A stretch of 64,000 nucleotides of DNA from Variovorax jilinensis (GCF_030316885.1 NZ_JASZYQ010000001.1:930001-994000); one strand, 5' to 3'. Positions 30,601 to 39,612 are shown, counted from the stretch's first letter. Notes: generated by a model from the letters alone, not told the origin. Translations and numbers: made by a program.

Positions 30601-30850
30601 CCGCGAAGACGGCCGCAAGCTTCAGCCGTACCTGACCCTGAACTGGTGGCACGACAAGCTCGACAACGCAGCGACCTTCAACCAGGTGGTGCTCGGCGGC
30701 ATGTATCCGTCGAACCGCTACGAGGTCAAGCTGGGCCTCAATGCGGACCTGAGTCGGGGCTGGGCCGGCTGGGGCAATCTGGGTTACCAGTGGGGCAGCC
30801 AGGACTTCCGGAACACCACGCTGCGCCTCGGCGCGAAGTACACGTGGTAG
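27614..30850 (+). CDS. type Va autotransporter with pertactin-like passenger
   Basis: Outer-membrane/surface protein of 1078 residues. The atypical N-terminus has a charged n-region, then hydrophobic AAGIAGGLAPCFFMAHASA with likely cleavage after A40. The passenger (about 41-700) is built of short repeated beta-strands with TVDG, TTG and GSYGL turns, as expected of a right-handed beta-helix, rich in Thr, Ala, Gly and Ser. A Pro-rich linker spans about 705-755. The 12-strand beta-barrel domain (from RPLYRPEVGAYLSNQRQASG) ends in YTW, with the terminal aromatic residue used for BAM recognition. Strong site AAGAGGAGA before ATG 27614. Adhesin or protease role unknown; no GDSL or serine-protease motif seen. 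Confidence 0.93.
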   Translation: MQNDNAETAGTIPVGRNRWRDAAGIAGGLAPCFFMAHASAQTVGPGSVTATINVGSGITTVVGGTTVQTPGSAALVTGGRLQLEPASPTRGAIALNATAYNAFAIYATGGIVDMQNGATSLFTTGGAAAALWTQNRGVSASSAGNATLRTTGSYGLVNGLPVGSYGAVASHNSQISLANASILTEGLGSAAAYAFGGRVTLDGVAVETRAGSYSYGGVNYGAYAAIAASLDGVRGTMQLTGGSLRTSGNIAYGIFGLASDLTVDGTTINTTGSSAHAIIARTTSTVSAANLVANVSGSGAYGAWADAGSTISIRDSRFDVVGTNGYGLLSYGAGARLNATNVAVLAAQAPGLTAWAVNPTDNVQASFTGGSVQTQADNAYGLYARGPLASLTVDGATVTTNGQGAMAGRVADGTLTVTNTALQANGADAAGLGLSSGAGQTARVVLSGGSVRSAQSDAIAVNGGAADVSISGTQVTGAVNWLRVMGGTAAASDRFAAPDEITTFSTSSAGLSGVGVTIAPGVVAAPLAAPVSAVNVTASAAQLNGAALTEPGATSTVSLANGTVWNMTASSNVTALTNSASQILFAAPAAGAFKTLTVVNYAGAAGVIGLNTRLGGDGSPSDRLLLDGGGATGLTSLRITNAGGSGALTLANGIQVVDTVNGGTTAPGAFTLASRVVGGPYEYLLYRGSVDASNAQGWYLRSEQPPVPPPPPVPPPPVPPAPPPGPPAPEPPPPAPAPAPAPIPDVVPPGPKRPLYRPEVGAYLSNQRQASGMFLHSLHDRLGEPQWVETQSFDNADDKRRSAWVRVVGKDGRATSRDGNFGVDTDSTLIQGGGDIAQWSLAKGQAAGPADRLHLGLMLGYGKANSDASADGNRARAKGESEGWSVGGYGTWYQNDENRLGWYADVWGSYGWFDNKVRGDTLPEVEYHAKALTLSGEVGYAMKLGSTDWVVEPQAQLAYIRYSEDDIDEPNGTRISGGEGSGWISRLGVRTQRTWVREDGRKLQPYLTLNWWHDKLDNAATFNQVVLGGMYPSNRYEVKLGLNADLSRGWAGWGNLGYQWGSQDFRNTTLRLGAKYTW

Positions 30851-30916
30851 CGCACGCCGGCCGACGGTTTCCATCCGCGGGTGCCGTGCCCTCCGGCTCG
30901 CTCAGAATCACCGCCA

Positions 30917-31699
30917 ATGAATGCAGCACCCTTTGTCAGCCGCGTGGCCCTGTTGCGTGATCGGGTCGAGTCCTTCGATCGCTATCCATTCAACCTGCCC
31001 GCGCTGCGCGGCTTCGATCGGCTCGAGCTCCATCCGCGGGTGAACTTCTTCGTCGGCGAGAACGGATCGGGCAAGTCGACGCTGCTCGAGGCGATGGCCG
31101 TGTCGCTGGGCTTCAACGCCGAGGGCGGCAGCCGCAACTTCAACTTCGGCACCCGGCGTTCGCACTCCGAACTGCATGCCTGCCTGCGCCTTTCCAAGGG
31201 GATCAGGCGGCCGCGCGATGGCTATTTCCTGCGCGCCGAGAGCTTCTTCAACGTGGCCACGGAAATCGAGCAGCTCGACGCCGCGCCTTCGTTCGGGCCG
31301 CCGGTGATCGAGTCGTACGGCGGGCGGTCATTGCATGAACAGTCGCACGGCGAATCCTTCATGGCGCTCCTGACCGAGCGCTTCGGCGGCCAGGGCCTCT
31401 ACATCCTCGACGAGCCCGAGGCCGCGCTGTCCCCGCAGAGGCAACTGGCCGTGCTGTCGCGCATGCACGACCTGGTGCGCGACGGATCGCAATTCATCAT
31501 CGCGACGCATTCGCCGATCCTCATGGCCTATCCGGACGCCTGCATCTACCAATTCGGCGCCGAGGGCGTGTCGAAGGTGGCATACGAGGCGACCCAGCAT
31601 TTCAGGGTGACGCGTGATTTCCTTGCCAGCCCCGAACGCATGCTCCGGGTGCTGCTCGAGCGCGAGCCCGGCGACGGATCGCTCAGCGACCCTGGCTGA
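30917..31699 (+). CDS. AAA/ABC-type ATPase, stand-alone
   Basis: Soluble ATPase of 260 residues. Walker A GENGSGKST at 47-55, Q-loop region, a LHEQSHGES signature-like segment, Walker B LYILDEPEAALSPQ and the H-loop IIATHSPILMAYP. The layout follows ABC/SMC-like predicted ATPases (COG3910 type), without membrane partner. Role unknown; comparable proteins occur both as housekeeping genes and in defence loci, but no effector gene neighbours it. The start is ATG 30917. Its 3' end overlaps the convergent 65-residue gene by 17 bp. Confidence 0.88.
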   Translation: MNAAPFVSRVALLRDRVESFDRYPFNLPALRGFDRLELHPRVNFFVGENGSGKSTLLEAMAVSLGFNAEGGSRNFNFGTRRSHSELHACLRLSKGIRRPRDGYFLRAESFFNVATEIEQLDAAPSFGPPVIESYGGRSLHEQSHGESFMALLTERFGGQGLYILDEPEAALSPQRQLAVLSRMHDLVRDGSQFIIATHSPILMAYPDACIYQFGAEGVSKVAYEATQHFRVTRDFLASPERMLRVLLEREPGDGSLSDPG

Positions 31700-31880
31700 G
31701 CCTTTCGCGCCCCTGCAGGGTCAGCAGCTTGCTGCCGTGGGGGTCGATGGCCACGAAGCCGTTCGACCACAGGCGGTCAGGCACCTGGATGCCGGCGGTA
31801 GCCGCCTGCCGGGAGGCCGCTTCGAGCAGGAACTGAAGCGTCTTCCACTGTTCGTCGTTGAGCTGGATCTTCTTCACCAT
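31683..31880 (-). CDS. small conserved-looking hypothetical protein
   Basis: 65 residues opening MVKKIQLNDEQWKTLQFLLEAA and then a GFVAIDPHGSKLLTLQGRERL segment; soluble, alpha then beta. The ATG at 31880 has a good AGGAG site seven bases upstream, which supports it as real. No function recognised. It is convergent with, and overlaps, the ATPase gene end. Confidence 0.6.
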   Translation of the reverse strand: MVKKIQLNDEQWKTLQFLLEAASRQAATAGIQVPDRLWSNGFVAIDPHGSKLLTLQGRERLSQGR

Positions 31881-32010
31881 GGCAGCTCCTGGGGTTGTGT
31901 TCGCACGGGGCGAACTTTGCCAGCAGGATCCGCGCGGCGATGTGCGTTTGCGCACAGGTCTCGCGAACCTGGCGTCGGGCCCGCTCCCGGTGGAGCGGCC
32001 GTTGCGCAAG

Positions 32011-32253
32011 TCAGCAGCGATGCAGATGGCCGCCATGCAGGGCGACGTAGTGCACGTAGTTGCGCCATGCTTCCTGCGCGGCTCGGGCGCTTGCTTTGGC
32101 CTCGTCGACGGCCTGGTCGGGCGAAGCGGCACCGTCGTCGCGCAGGAAGACGTGGAAGGCTTCGTTTGCTGCGCGCTGCGAACGCCGGGCCAGGGCATCG
32201 GCGCGGGTTGCGGCGGCCCGCAGGCGGGCGGCATCATCGGTGAACGGCTCCAT
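32011..32253 (-). CDS. small Ala-rich helical protein, unknown
   Basis: 80 residues, almost entirely predicted helix with many Ala, Arg, Asp and Glu (LRAAATRADALARRSQRAANEAFHVFLRDDG), ending in HGGHLHRC. An excellent GGAGGT ribosome-binding site precedes ATG 32253. No signal peptide or membrane helix. Function not recognised. Confidence 0.6.
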   Translation of the reverse strand: MEPFTDDAARLRAAATRADALARRSQRAANEAFHVFLRDDGAASPDQAVDEAKASARAAQEAWRNYVHYVALHGGHLHRC

Positions 32254-32781
32254 GGGGCACCTCCGTGTAAATCAAAAGGTTTCAGTTTGCTACGAAGGTC
32301 AGTGTATGTAGCCGGCGCGTCCTGCAAAGACGACAGAAGTGCTAGGCAGGATGGGATAGCCCCGCCGGCAGCGGCACTGTGCGCCGGAAGCAGGCGGCGG
32401 CAACCAATGAAAAAGCCCGCGCGGGGCGGGCTTTATCTGGGGAGCTTGCGGCAGCAGGCCGAGGCTCTGGATGTTGGTCGTGGGCACTCACGCGGCCCAC
32501 GTTACGGCAAATGTTCACTTGCGGAAGTCAGCTCTTGTTTTTCTCGTCGTTCTGACTTCGACGCGCCGGCGTGAGATGCGGCTTGCCTGCGCAGGCAACC
32601 ACCGAAAGAGGCCTGGGGCATTTCGGGGACCGTGAATCATAACAGAAAATCATAACGAGCCGGCCGAACTGCTTCGATGCAACACCAAGGCCCCTTCCCA
32701 GCGAATTCTGCGCAAAAAGCCTCGAAAGCTTTGGGGCTACGCCTTCCGGACTGCTTGTAACCAAAAGTGTTAATAGTCATA
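32254..32781. other. intergenic region with orphan hairpin
   Basis: No convincing gene in 528 bp. It contains a terminator-like hairpin (32412-32434), a 9-bp direct repeat AATCATAAC at 32635-32643 and 32648-32656, and is more AT-rich than its surroundings after about 32620. The short reading frames here lack ribosome-binding sites. Confidence 0.6.
32411..32434 (-). terminator. terminator-like hairpin without an obvious gene
   Basis: Nine-base-pair stem AAAGCCCGC/GCGGGCTTT. On the minus strand it is followed by TTTTTCATT, the better termination context; the plus-strand tract is weaker. No protein gene ends here on either strand. Confidence 0.6.
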
Positions 32782-33123
32782 ATGGATTACATGCGATCCA
32801 ACCGAGATTCCACCAAGCAATGGACCCCCAAGGCCATCCTGGCCCTGCTGCGATCCAGCCTGCCCAGGGCCGGCGCACAGGCATCCAGGCCTGCCGCTGC
32901 GCCTGTCGCGCGCGCGCTCACCGATCCGCCCGAGCCGCTCAGTGTCGAGGAACTCGGCGAGGTGGCGAAGAACTGGCGCAGCCGTTCCGATGAGGAAGAT
33001 GGCCGCGCCGACACGGTCGCCCAGGCGCTCGAATCGCTGGCCGACTACCGTCGCGCCGCAGCGCGGCCGCGCAGCCGCGCCAGCGCCGTCGGCCAGCGCC
33101 TGTCGGACTTCATGCGCATCTAG
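32782..33123 (+). CDS. hypothetical protein
   Basis: 113 residues from ATG 32782 (an alternative ATG is three codons on). Basic N-terminus, middle part LTDPPEPLSVEELGEVAKNWRSRSDEEDG, Arg/Ala-rich tail ending FMRI. Hydrophilic, no signal peptide. There is no clear ribosome-binding site; an AT-rich stretch lies just upstream, so a very short leader or leaderless start is possible. Function not recognised. Confidence 0.45.
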   Translation: MDYMRSNRDSTKQWTPKAILALLRSSLPRAGAQASRPAAAPVARALTDPPEPLSVEELGEVAKNWRSRSDEEDGRADTVAQALESLADYRRAAARPRSRASAVGQRLSDFMRI

Positions 33124-33173
33124 GCAGCGACCCCGATTCATCGCGTCGGCGCGGCGCGCCTCGGCTAGCGAGG

Positions 33174-35180
33174 CTAGGGCGTCACGATGTTGAAGTAGGG
33201 ATCGAAGGTCTGCACGTTCGAGAACACGGCCGCCAGCACGCGCGGATCGCCCTCGACCTTCACCTGGCCCGCCTGCACCAGCTCGGGCAGCTTCCTGCCC
33301 TGCAGCAGCATCGACAGGAAGACCGGGCGCGTGAGCGTGAGCTTGACGTCGGGATTCTTCAGCACGCGCCCCTTCGTGTTGTTGAGCACCGAGTTCGACA
33401 GCTCGAGCGCCCAGGTCTCCTTGAGGTCGGTGAACTCCATGCTGATGCCGGCCTTCACGCCGTCGAGCTTCTGGTGATCGAGCCGCAGTGCGATGTAGTC
33501 GAACAGCAGTTCCTGGTTCATGCCGCGCACCACGTCCGGACCCTGCGTCGATGTCGGCGGCTTGAGCACGCCGTCGCGCAGTTCGCGCGCACCCACCAGG
33601 TAGGCATTGCGCCAGGTGCCGGCCTCGGCTTGGTAGCCGAGCTGCTCCAGCGTGTCGGCCTGCAGCGCACGTGCCGCCGCGTTGTCGGGGTTGGCGAACA
33701 CGACGTGGTTCGTCAATTCGGCTACCCAGCGGTAGTCGCCGGCATCGAAGGCCTTGCGCGCAGTGGCGAGCACCGCGGCCTCGCCACCCATCGCGGCGAC
33801 GTAGCGCTTCGCGGTCTCGGCCGGCGGCAGGCGGTTCAGGCTCGCGGGGTTGCCGTCGTAGTAGCCGAGGTAGAAGTTGTAGACCGCACGCAGGTTGTGG
33901 CTCAGCGTGCCGTAGTAGCCGCGCGAGCCGGCATCGGCGGCGAGGCCCTTGGGGAAGAAGGTGGCATCGCCGATCTCGTCCATCACCTGGCCCTTGTTGG
34001 CGAGATTCATCGCCTGGTCGTGGATGAAGCGGTAGGTGTCGCGCTGCCTGGCCATGTAGGCGCGGATGTTGTCGCTGCCCCAGGTCGGCCAGTGGTGGCT
34101 CGCGAACGCGACCTCGGCCTCGGGGAACATGTCGAGTGCCTCGTTGGCGTACTTGCTCCAGCCCAGCGCGTCGCGCATCTTCGCGCCGCGGATGGTGTAG
34201 ACGTTGTGCATGTGCTTGGTCATCACCTCCGACAGGCACAGCGCCTTGCGGCCTGGAAAATAGAACATCATCTCGGACGGCGCCTCCGAGCCCTGCGCCA
34301 TCTGGAACACGATGCGCACGCCATCGACCGTCATCTCCTGGCCGGACTTGGAGACGATGTCGGTCGGCGGGATCAGGCCCACGGTGCCGCTGCTCAGCGC
34401 CTTGCCGAGTCCGCTGCCCACGCCCTGTCGCTCGTTGGCGTCGAGCCCGGCGCCGAACTGGTAGACCGCCCGGCGCGTCATCGCATTGCCCGCGAGCACG
34501 TTCTCGGCCACGGCGCTGTCCATGAAGCCTTCGGGCGCGATCACCCGGACCTTGCCGGCCCGCACGTCGGCCTCGTCGACCACGCCGCGCACGCCACCAT
34601 AGTGGTCGGCATGGCTGTGGGTGTAGATCACGGCCACCACCGGCTTCGTGCTGCCGAGCTTGTCGAGTGCGAAGGCCAGCGTGGCACGCGAGATCTCGGC
34701 CGTGAGCAGGGTGTCGATCACGATCCAGCCGGTCTTGCCTTCGACCAGCGTCATGTTGGCGATGTCGTAGCCGCGGATCTGGTAGATGCCGTCGGTCACC
34801 TTGAAAAGGCCGCGCGCGTTGTTGAGCTTCTCCTGCCGCCAGAGGCTTGGATTGACCGTGGCGGGCGCATCACCCTTCACGAAGTCGAAGCGGTTGGCAT
34901 CCCACACCAGCTTGCCGTCCGCGCTCCTCACCAGCGGGTCGGGCAGGGTGGCGATCAGGCCGCGCGTGGCGTCGGCGAAGTCGCGTGCATCGTCGAGCGC
35001 GAGGCTGCGGCCCACGGCCTGGTTGGCGCGCACGGTGGTTTCCGTGGCGGGTTTCGGTGGCGTGGCCTGGGTCGTGCCGGCCGGCGTGGCGTCGGCACCG
35101 GGCGCGGTCGAGGTGGCGCAGCCGCTGGCGAAGGCGGCGGCGACGAGGCAGGCAATGAGGCTGCGCGGGCGGGTGTTCAT
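33174..35180 (-). CDS. alkylsulfatase, metallo-beta-lactamase fold (SdsA1-like)
   Basis: Hydrolyses primary alkyl sulfates such as dodecyl sulfate to alcohol and sulfate (type III sulfatase). 668 residues, the family length. The signal peptide carries a lipobox-like AFASGC (Cys21), so it is probably a periplasmic lipoprotein. The zinc site [10 protein letters not shown] gives H188, H190, D192 and H193. Further metal ligands would lie near [13 protein letters not shown] and [11 protein letters not shown] helical dimerisation region and a C-terminal SCP2-like domain for hydrophobic substrate follow. It is last of the operon, 37 bp after the GMC oxidoreductase. Confidence 0.93.
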   Translation of the reverse strand: MNTRPRSLIACLVAAAFASGCATSTAPGADATPAGTTQATPPKPATETTVRANQAVGRSLALDDARDFADATRGLIATLPDPLVRSADGKLVWDANRFDFVKGDAPATVNPSLWRQEKLNNARGLFKVTDGIYQIRGYDIANMTLVEGKTGWIVIDTLLTAEISRATLAFALDKLGSTKPVVAVIYTHSHADHYGGVRGVVDEADVRAGKVRVIAPEGFMDSAVAENVLAGNAMTRRAVYQFGAGLDANERQGVGSGLGKALSSGTVGLIPPTDIVSKSGQEMTVDGVRIVFQMAQGSEAPSEMMFYFPGRKALCLSEVMTKHMHNVYTIRGAKMRDALGWSKYANEALDMFPEAEVAFASHHWPTWGSDNIRAYMARQRDTYRFIHDQAMNLANKGQVMDEIGDATFFPKGLAADAGSRGYYGTLSHNLRAVYNFYLGYYDGNPASLNRLPPAETAKRYVAAMGGEAAVLATARKAFDAGDYRWVAELTNHVVFANPDNAAARALQADTLEQLGYQAEAGTWRNAYLVGARELRDGVLKPPTSTQGPDVVRGMNQELLFDYIALRLDHQKLDGVKAGISMEFTDLKETWALELSNSVLNNTKGRVLKNPDVKLTLTRPVFLSMLLQGRKLPELVQAGQVKVEGDPRVLAAVFSNVQTFDPYFNIVTP

Positions 35181-35217
35181 GGAGGTCTCGTTGTCGTTGT
35201 CGTGAATCTGGAAAGCG

Positions 35218-36831
35218 TCAGGCCTGCGCGTCGGCGCGGATCATGTCCGCGGCCTTCTCGCCGATCATGACGGTCGGTGCGTTGGTGTTGCCGCCGCACA
35301 GCACCGGCATGATCGAGGCATCGACCACGCGCAGGCCGGCGATGCCGTGCACGCGCAGCCGTGCATCGACCACCGCCATCGGATCGTCGTCGCGGCCCAT
35401 CTTGCAGGTGCCCACGGGGTGGTACTGGGTGTCGGCGCGGTTGCGGATGTCCTCCGCGATCGCGGCGCTGTCGTTGCGGTCCACCGGGTAGAGCATGCTG
35501 CCGCGCCAGCGATCGAAGGGCGGGCTCGCCATCATGTCCATCTGCAGCTGGACCCCCTTCACCAGCAGGGCGAGGTCGCGCTCGTCGGCCAGGAAGTTGG
35601 GGTCGATGAGCGGTGCGGCGCGCGGATCGGGGCTGGCCAGGCGCACGCTGCCGCGGCTGTGCGGGCGCAGAACCTCGATGTGGCACGAGTAGCCGTGGCC
35701 CCAGTGCATCTTGCGGTTGTGATCGTCGACCAGCGCCACCACGAACACCATCTGCAGGTCCGGCACCTCGACGTCGGGCGCGGAGCGCACGAAGGCGCCC
35801 GACTCGGCGAAATTCGATGTGACGAGTCCGGTGCGCTCGCGCCGCCATTGGCCCATGGCCTTCGTGATCGCCATGCCGCCGCGCAGCGAGAAGCCGAAGG
35901 TCGGCGAATCGCTGCGCGCGCGCCAGCCCTGCACGTGGTCGATGTGATCGTGCAGGTTCTCGCCCACTCCGGGCAGGTGGTGCAGCACAGGGATGCCAAG
36001 CGCCTGCAGCGCCGGGCCGTCGCCGATGCCCGACAGCATCAGCAGCTGCGGCGAGCCGAAGGCGCCCGAGGAGACGATCACCTCGCGCTGCGCCCGCACC
36101 TGCTGTGTCCGGCCCCCGTGCACGAATTCGACAGCACAGGCGCGTCGGCCTTCGAAGAGCACGCGAGAGGACTGCGCGCCGGTCTTCACGCACAGGTTGG
36201 GGCGCGCCAGGTGCGGCGTGAGGTAGCCCTTGGCGACGCTGCAGCGCTCGCCGTTCTTCTGCGTCACCTGGTACATGAAGGCGCCGAACTGGTCGGGCCC
36301 GTTGTAGTCGGCCACCGGCGGCACGCCGTGCAGCGCGGCTGCCGCGATGAAGGCCTGGTTCAGCGGGCTCGGGCAGCGCAGTTCGGCGACGTTGAGCGGC
36401 CCGCCCGTGCCGTGGTAGAGGCCTTCGGCGTGGGTCTCGTTGTGTTCTGCGCGCCTGAAACAGGGCAGCACCTCGTCGTAGGACCACCCCGGATTGCCGA
36501 GCGCGGCCCAGTGGTCGTAGTCGCTGCGGTGACCGCGAACGTAGAGCATGGCGTTGGTCGAGCTCGATCCGCCCAGCACCTTCCCGCGCGGCTGGTAGCC
36601 CCGGCGGCCGTTGAGCCCCTTCTGCGGCACGGTCTTGAAGGCCCAGTTCTTGAACGGACCGGGCAGCGTCGCAGCCACGCCCGCGGGCGCCTGGATGAAG
36701 ACGCTGGCGTCGCTGCCGCCGGCCTCCAGCAGGCAGACCGAGACGCGCGGGTCCTCGCTCAGACGCGAGGCGAGCACGCAGCCGGCCGAGCCGCCGCCGA
36801 CGACGACGTAGTCGAACGTCTGCGCGCTCAT
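35218..36831 (-). CDS. GMC-family FAD-dependent alcohol oxidoreductase
   Basis: Protein of 537 residues. The N-terminal Rossmann FAD motif is [16 protein letters not shown] with the ADP-ribose acid in CLLEAGG. The GMC signature around [19 protein letters not shown] and the catalytic pair region [13 protein letters not shown] ... [19 protein letters not shown] are intact. Closest functional analogues are choline dehydrogenase/AlkJ-type alcohol dehydrogenases. Its position between an alkylsulfatase and an aldehyde dehydrogenase suggests a long-chain alcohol substrate. The start ATG 36831 overlaps the aldehyde dehydrogenase stop by 4 bp (ATGA). Confidence 0.92.
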   Translation of the reverse strand: MSAQTFDYVVVGGGSAGCVLASRLSEDPRVSVCLLEAGGSDASVFIQAPAGVAATLPGPFKNWAFKTVPQKGLNGRRGYQPRGKVLGGSSSTNAMLYVRGHRSDYDHWAALGNPGWSYDEVLPCFRRAEHNETHAEGLYHGTGGPLNVAELRCPSPLNQAFIAAAALHGVPPVADYNGPDQFGAFMYQVTQKNGERCSVAKGYLTPHLARPNLCVKTGAQSSRVLFEGRRACAVEFVHGGRTQQVRAQREVIVSSGAFGSPQLLMLSGIGDGPALQALGIPVLHHLPGVGENLHDHIDHVQGWRARSDSPTFGFSLRGGMAITKAMGQWRRERTGLVTSNFAESGAFVRSAPDVEVPDLQMVFVVALVDDHNRKMHWGHGYSCHIEVLRPHSRGSVRLASPDPRAAPLIDPNFLADERDLALLVKGVQLQMDMMASPPFDRWRGSMLYPVDRNDSAAIAEDIRNRADTQYHPVGTCKMGRDDDPMAVVDARLRVHGIAGLRVVDASIMPVLCGGNTNAPTVMIGEKAADMIRADAQA

Positions 36832-38333
36832 CGCGACTTCGGCGGGCTGGCCGGCACCTGCTGGTCCGGCCTGGCGGCGAGCGAAGGGTCCGGGCGTCCG
36901 AGGAAGAAGCGCAGCGCGAATTTCTGCAGCCGGCTGCCGTACGGCGGGTAGAAGAGGCCGATCGGAAAGAAGCGCTGGCGCTGGAACACGGTGCGCGCAT
37001 GGGAGAGCTCGCGGAAGCCTTCCTCGCCGTGGTAGGTCCCCATGCCCGAATTGCCGATGCCGCCGAAGGGCGCGTCGTGGTTCACCACCTGCCAGCCCCA
37101 GTCGTTGACCGCGACGCCGCCCGAGTGGGTGCGCGCCAGCACATCGTCGCGCTCGGCGCCGTCGTGGCTGAAGCAGTAGAGCGCGAGCGGGCGCGGGCGT
37201 GCGTGGACGAAGGCCAGCGCATCGTCGAGGGTGTCGTAGGGCACCACTGGCAGGATCGGGCCGAACAGCTCCTCGCCGAGCAGGCGCATGTCGGGCCGGA
37301 GGCCGGTCACGATGTGCAGCGGCATCTGGCGGCCGCTGCCGACCGGTGCGCAGGCCTCGACCGTCGCGCCCTTGGCACGCGCATCGTCGAGCAGCGCCTG
37401 CAGGCGATCGAACTGGCGCTGGTTGACGATCGCCGTGTAGTCGGCATTGCCGTCGGTGCGGCCGTCGTAGAAGCGCCGGTAGGTGCTGCGCACGCCGGCG
37501 ATGAATTCCTCGGTGCGCTCGCGCGGCACCAGCGCGTAGTCGGGCGACACGCAGATCTGCCCCGCATTGGCCGACTTGCCGTGCGTGATGCGCATGGCCG
37601 CGTCGGCCACCGGATAGTTGCGCGTCACGATCGCCGGCGACTTGCCGCCGAGCTCGAGCGTCACGGGCGTGAGGTTCTCGGCTGCGGTGCGCATCACGAT
37701 CCGGCCCACGGCCGGCGAGCCGGTGAAGACGATGTGGTCGAAGGGCAGGGCGGTGAAGACGCCCGGGTCCTGCAGTTCCTCGCCGACCACCGCCACAAGG
37801 TCCTCCGCGAAGACCTCGGCCAGCAGGCGGCGCAGCACCGCATTGGTGGCCGGCGTCGTCTCGGGCATCTTGACGAGCACGCGGTTGCCCGCGGCCAGTG
37901 CTGCGATCAGCGGGCCCAGCGCGAGGTAGATCGGGAAGTTCCACGGCACGATCACGCCGACCACGCCCTTGGGCTGGTAGCGCACCTCGACGCTGTTGCT
38001 GATGAAGAGCAGCTCGGTCGAGCGCCGGCTCGGCGCCATCCAGCGCTTCAGGTGCGAGATCGTGTGGTTGAGGTCGAGCATGCTGCCGAGCAGGTCGAGC
38101 ATCTTCGACTCGTCGTGCGAGCGGTAGCCGAAATCGCTGCTCATGGCCTCGGCCAGCAGGTCCTGGTAGCGCTGCACCTGCTGCTTGAGGCTGCGGAGCC
38201 GGGCGCGACGCAGCGCTGCAGGGGCGGCCGGCTCGAGCGCGAAGGCCGCGCGCTGCGCCGCGAAAAGGCGCTGCACGCGCTCGTTGGCGGCACTGGCCGC
38301 GGCCGCGTGCCGCAGGTCGGTGGTGTCGTTCAT
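36828..38333 (-). CDS. aldehyde dehydrogenase (coniferyl-aldehyde-dehydrogenase-like)
   Basis: NAD(P)-dependent aldehyde oxidation to a carboxylic acid. 501 residues. Cofactor site GVIVPWNFPIYLALGPLIAALAAGN, general base in VTLELGGKSPAIV, catalytic nucleophile Cys261 in NAGQICVSPDY. The hydrophobic C-terminal part resembles the class of coniferyl-aldehyde and fatty-aldehyde dehydrogenases, which lack the usual long oligomerisation tail. First gene of the operon, with the AraC-type regulator divergent at 108 bp. Fatty aldehyde is the inferred substrate. Confidence 0.93.
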   Translation of the reverse strand: MNDTTDLRHAAAASAANERVQRLFAAQRAAFALEPAAPAALRRARLRSLKQQVQRYQDLLAEAMSSDFGYRSHDESKMLDLLGSMLDLNHTISHLKRWMAPSRRSTELLFISNSVEVRYQPKGVVGVIVPWNFPIYLALGPLIAALAAGNRVLVKMPETTPATNAVLRRLLAEVFAEDLVAVVGEELQDPGVFTALPFDHIVFTGSPAVGRIVMRTAAENLTPVTLELGGKSPAIVTRNYPVADAAMRITHGKSANAGQICVSPDYALVPRERTEEFIAGVRSTYRRFYDGRTDGNADYTAIVNQRQFDRLQALLDDARAKGATVEACAPVGSGRQMPLHIVTGLRPDMRLLGEELFGPILPVVPYDTLDDALAFVHARPRPLALYCFSHDGAERDDVLARTHSGGVAVNDWGWQVVNHDAPFGGIGNSGMGTYHGEEGFRELSHARTVFQRQRFFPIGLFYPPYGSRLQKFALRFFLGRPDPSLAARPDQQVPASPPKSR

Positions 38334-38406
38334 CGCTGTCTCCTGGATGCGCTCGCCGGCCGTGGCGGGCAGCGATGCGCGGTGCCTGCGAATTTAGGGC
38401 TTCGCA

Positions 38407-38446
38407 AGGGTGAAGCCTAGGTTCAACTCCGACAGTTCAGGGTGAA
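38407..38446. promoter_or_regulatory. candidate AraC-regulator operator (direct repeat)
   Basis: AGGGTGAA occurs at 38407-38414 and again at 38439-38446, 32 bp apart (three helical turns), in the gap between the divergent aldehyde dehydrogenase and AraC-family genes. A second short repeat GTTCA lies between them. Confidence 0.4.
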
Positions 38447-39557
38447 AATCTGCCAACCTTCCGATTTGCCCACCGTGCCGCATCTTCATTCCACGGCCCG
38501 CAAGCCCCCCGTCTCGCGCCTGGCGCTGCGCTACGGCAACGACCTCGACGCGCCGATCCACAGCATGCTCGGGCTGGGCGTGCTGGTCGACACGCTGGCC
38601 GGCTTCGGCGTCTCGCCGGCCGTTCTGTTCGAGGGCACCGGCATCGCGCCGGCTGCCCTGTCGGACCCCGAGGCGCGCATCTCCCACCGGCAGAAGATCG
38701 CGCTGTTCGCCAACGTGCACCGGCTCAGCCCCGAGCCCGCGATCGGGCTGATCGCGGGACGGCGACAACGCATCTCGGACTTCGGCGTCTTCGGTTACGC
38801 GGTGCTCAGCAGCGCCACGCTGGGCGATGCGGTGAGCTTCGGCATGCAGCACCTGCGGCTGGCCGGACCGGTGCTCGAGAAGAGCTTTCGCATCGAAGGC
38901 GAACAGGCGGTCTTCGAGGGCCACGACGTGATCGACCTCGGGCCGCTGCTGCCACTCGCCACCGAGTTCTGGTTCAGCTCGATCCATGCGCTCATGAGCC
39001 ATGCGCTCGAACGGCCCGACAACGAGGGCGGGGTGTTGCTGCTCCCCTATCCCGCGCCGGCCCACGCGGCGCGCTACGAGGAGCTGCTGCACTGCCGGGT
39101 GCAATTCGATGCCGGCGTGCTGCAGTGGCGCTTCGACGCCGCACTGCTGGACCTGCCGCTGCCGAACGCGAACCCGATCACGGCCGAGGCCAGCGCGAGC
39201 TTCTGCGCCCGCATGCTCGAGCGGATCGACGGCGAGCCCCAGCTCGTGAAGACCATCAAGGAGGCTTGCCTCAACAGCCTGGCCCAGCTGCCGCGCGCCG
39301 AGCAGATGGCCGAGCAGCTGCATCTGTCGACCCGCACGCTGCACCGGCGGCTGGTCGATGCCGGCACCAGCTACCAGCAGATCATCGACGGCCTGCGCGA
39401 GCGGCTGGCGATCGAGTTCCTCGAACGCACCGATCTCTCGGTGCAGGAGATCGCCGAGCGCAGCGGCTATTCGGACGTCTCCAACTTCCGCAAGGCATTC
39501 CGCAAGTGGACCGGCCTGACGCCGGCCCACTTCCGGGATCGCGAGCGCACGCGCTGA
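38442..39557 (+). CDS. AraC-family transcriptional regulator
   Basis: About 371 residues if begun at GTG 38442. An in-frame GTG at 38475 would give 360 and leaves the repeat AGGGTGAA outside the gene. The N-terminal ~200 residues match the arabinose-binding-like domain common in OruR/VirS-type regulators (HRQKIALFANVHRLSPEPAIGL). The C-terminal double helix-turn-helix has MAEQLHLSTRTLHRRLVDAGTSYQQIIDGLR and VQEIAERSGYSDVSNFRKAFRKWTGLTP. It probably controls the divergent sulfatase operon. Confidence 0.9.
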   Translation: MKICQPSDLPTVPHLHSTARKPPVSRLALRYGNDLDAPIHSMLGLGVLVDTLAGFGVSPAVLFEGTGIAPAALSDPEARISHRQKIALFANVHRLSPEPAIGLIAGRRQRISDFGVFGYAVLSSATLGDAVSFGMQHLRLAGPVLEKSFRIEGEQAVFEGHDVIDLGPLLPLATEFWFSSIHALMSHALERPDNEGGVLLLPYPAPAHAARYEELLHCRVQFDAGVLQWRFDAALLDLPLPNANPITAEASASFCARMLERIDGEPQLVKTIKEACLNSLAQLPRAEQMAEQLHLSTRTLHRRLVDAGTSYQQIIDGLRERLAIEFLERTDLSVQEIAERSGYSDVSNFRKAFRKWTGLTPAHFRDRERTR

Positions 39558-39612
39558 GGCTCACCGCGCGCGACCGGCGCGGCACTCCGCCTGCTCCCCC
39601 GCCCGACGCGCT

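Noticed and set aside
30917..32253. ATPase plus small genes as an anti-phage defence cassette.
   Set aside because: The small proteins have no nuclease, toxin or sensor motif and lie on the opposite strand; evidence is too thin.
32299..32487. Possible leader peptide running through the orphan hairpin on the minus strand.
   Set aside because: No ribosome-binding site, no codon run typical of attenuators, and no biosynthetic gene downstream.
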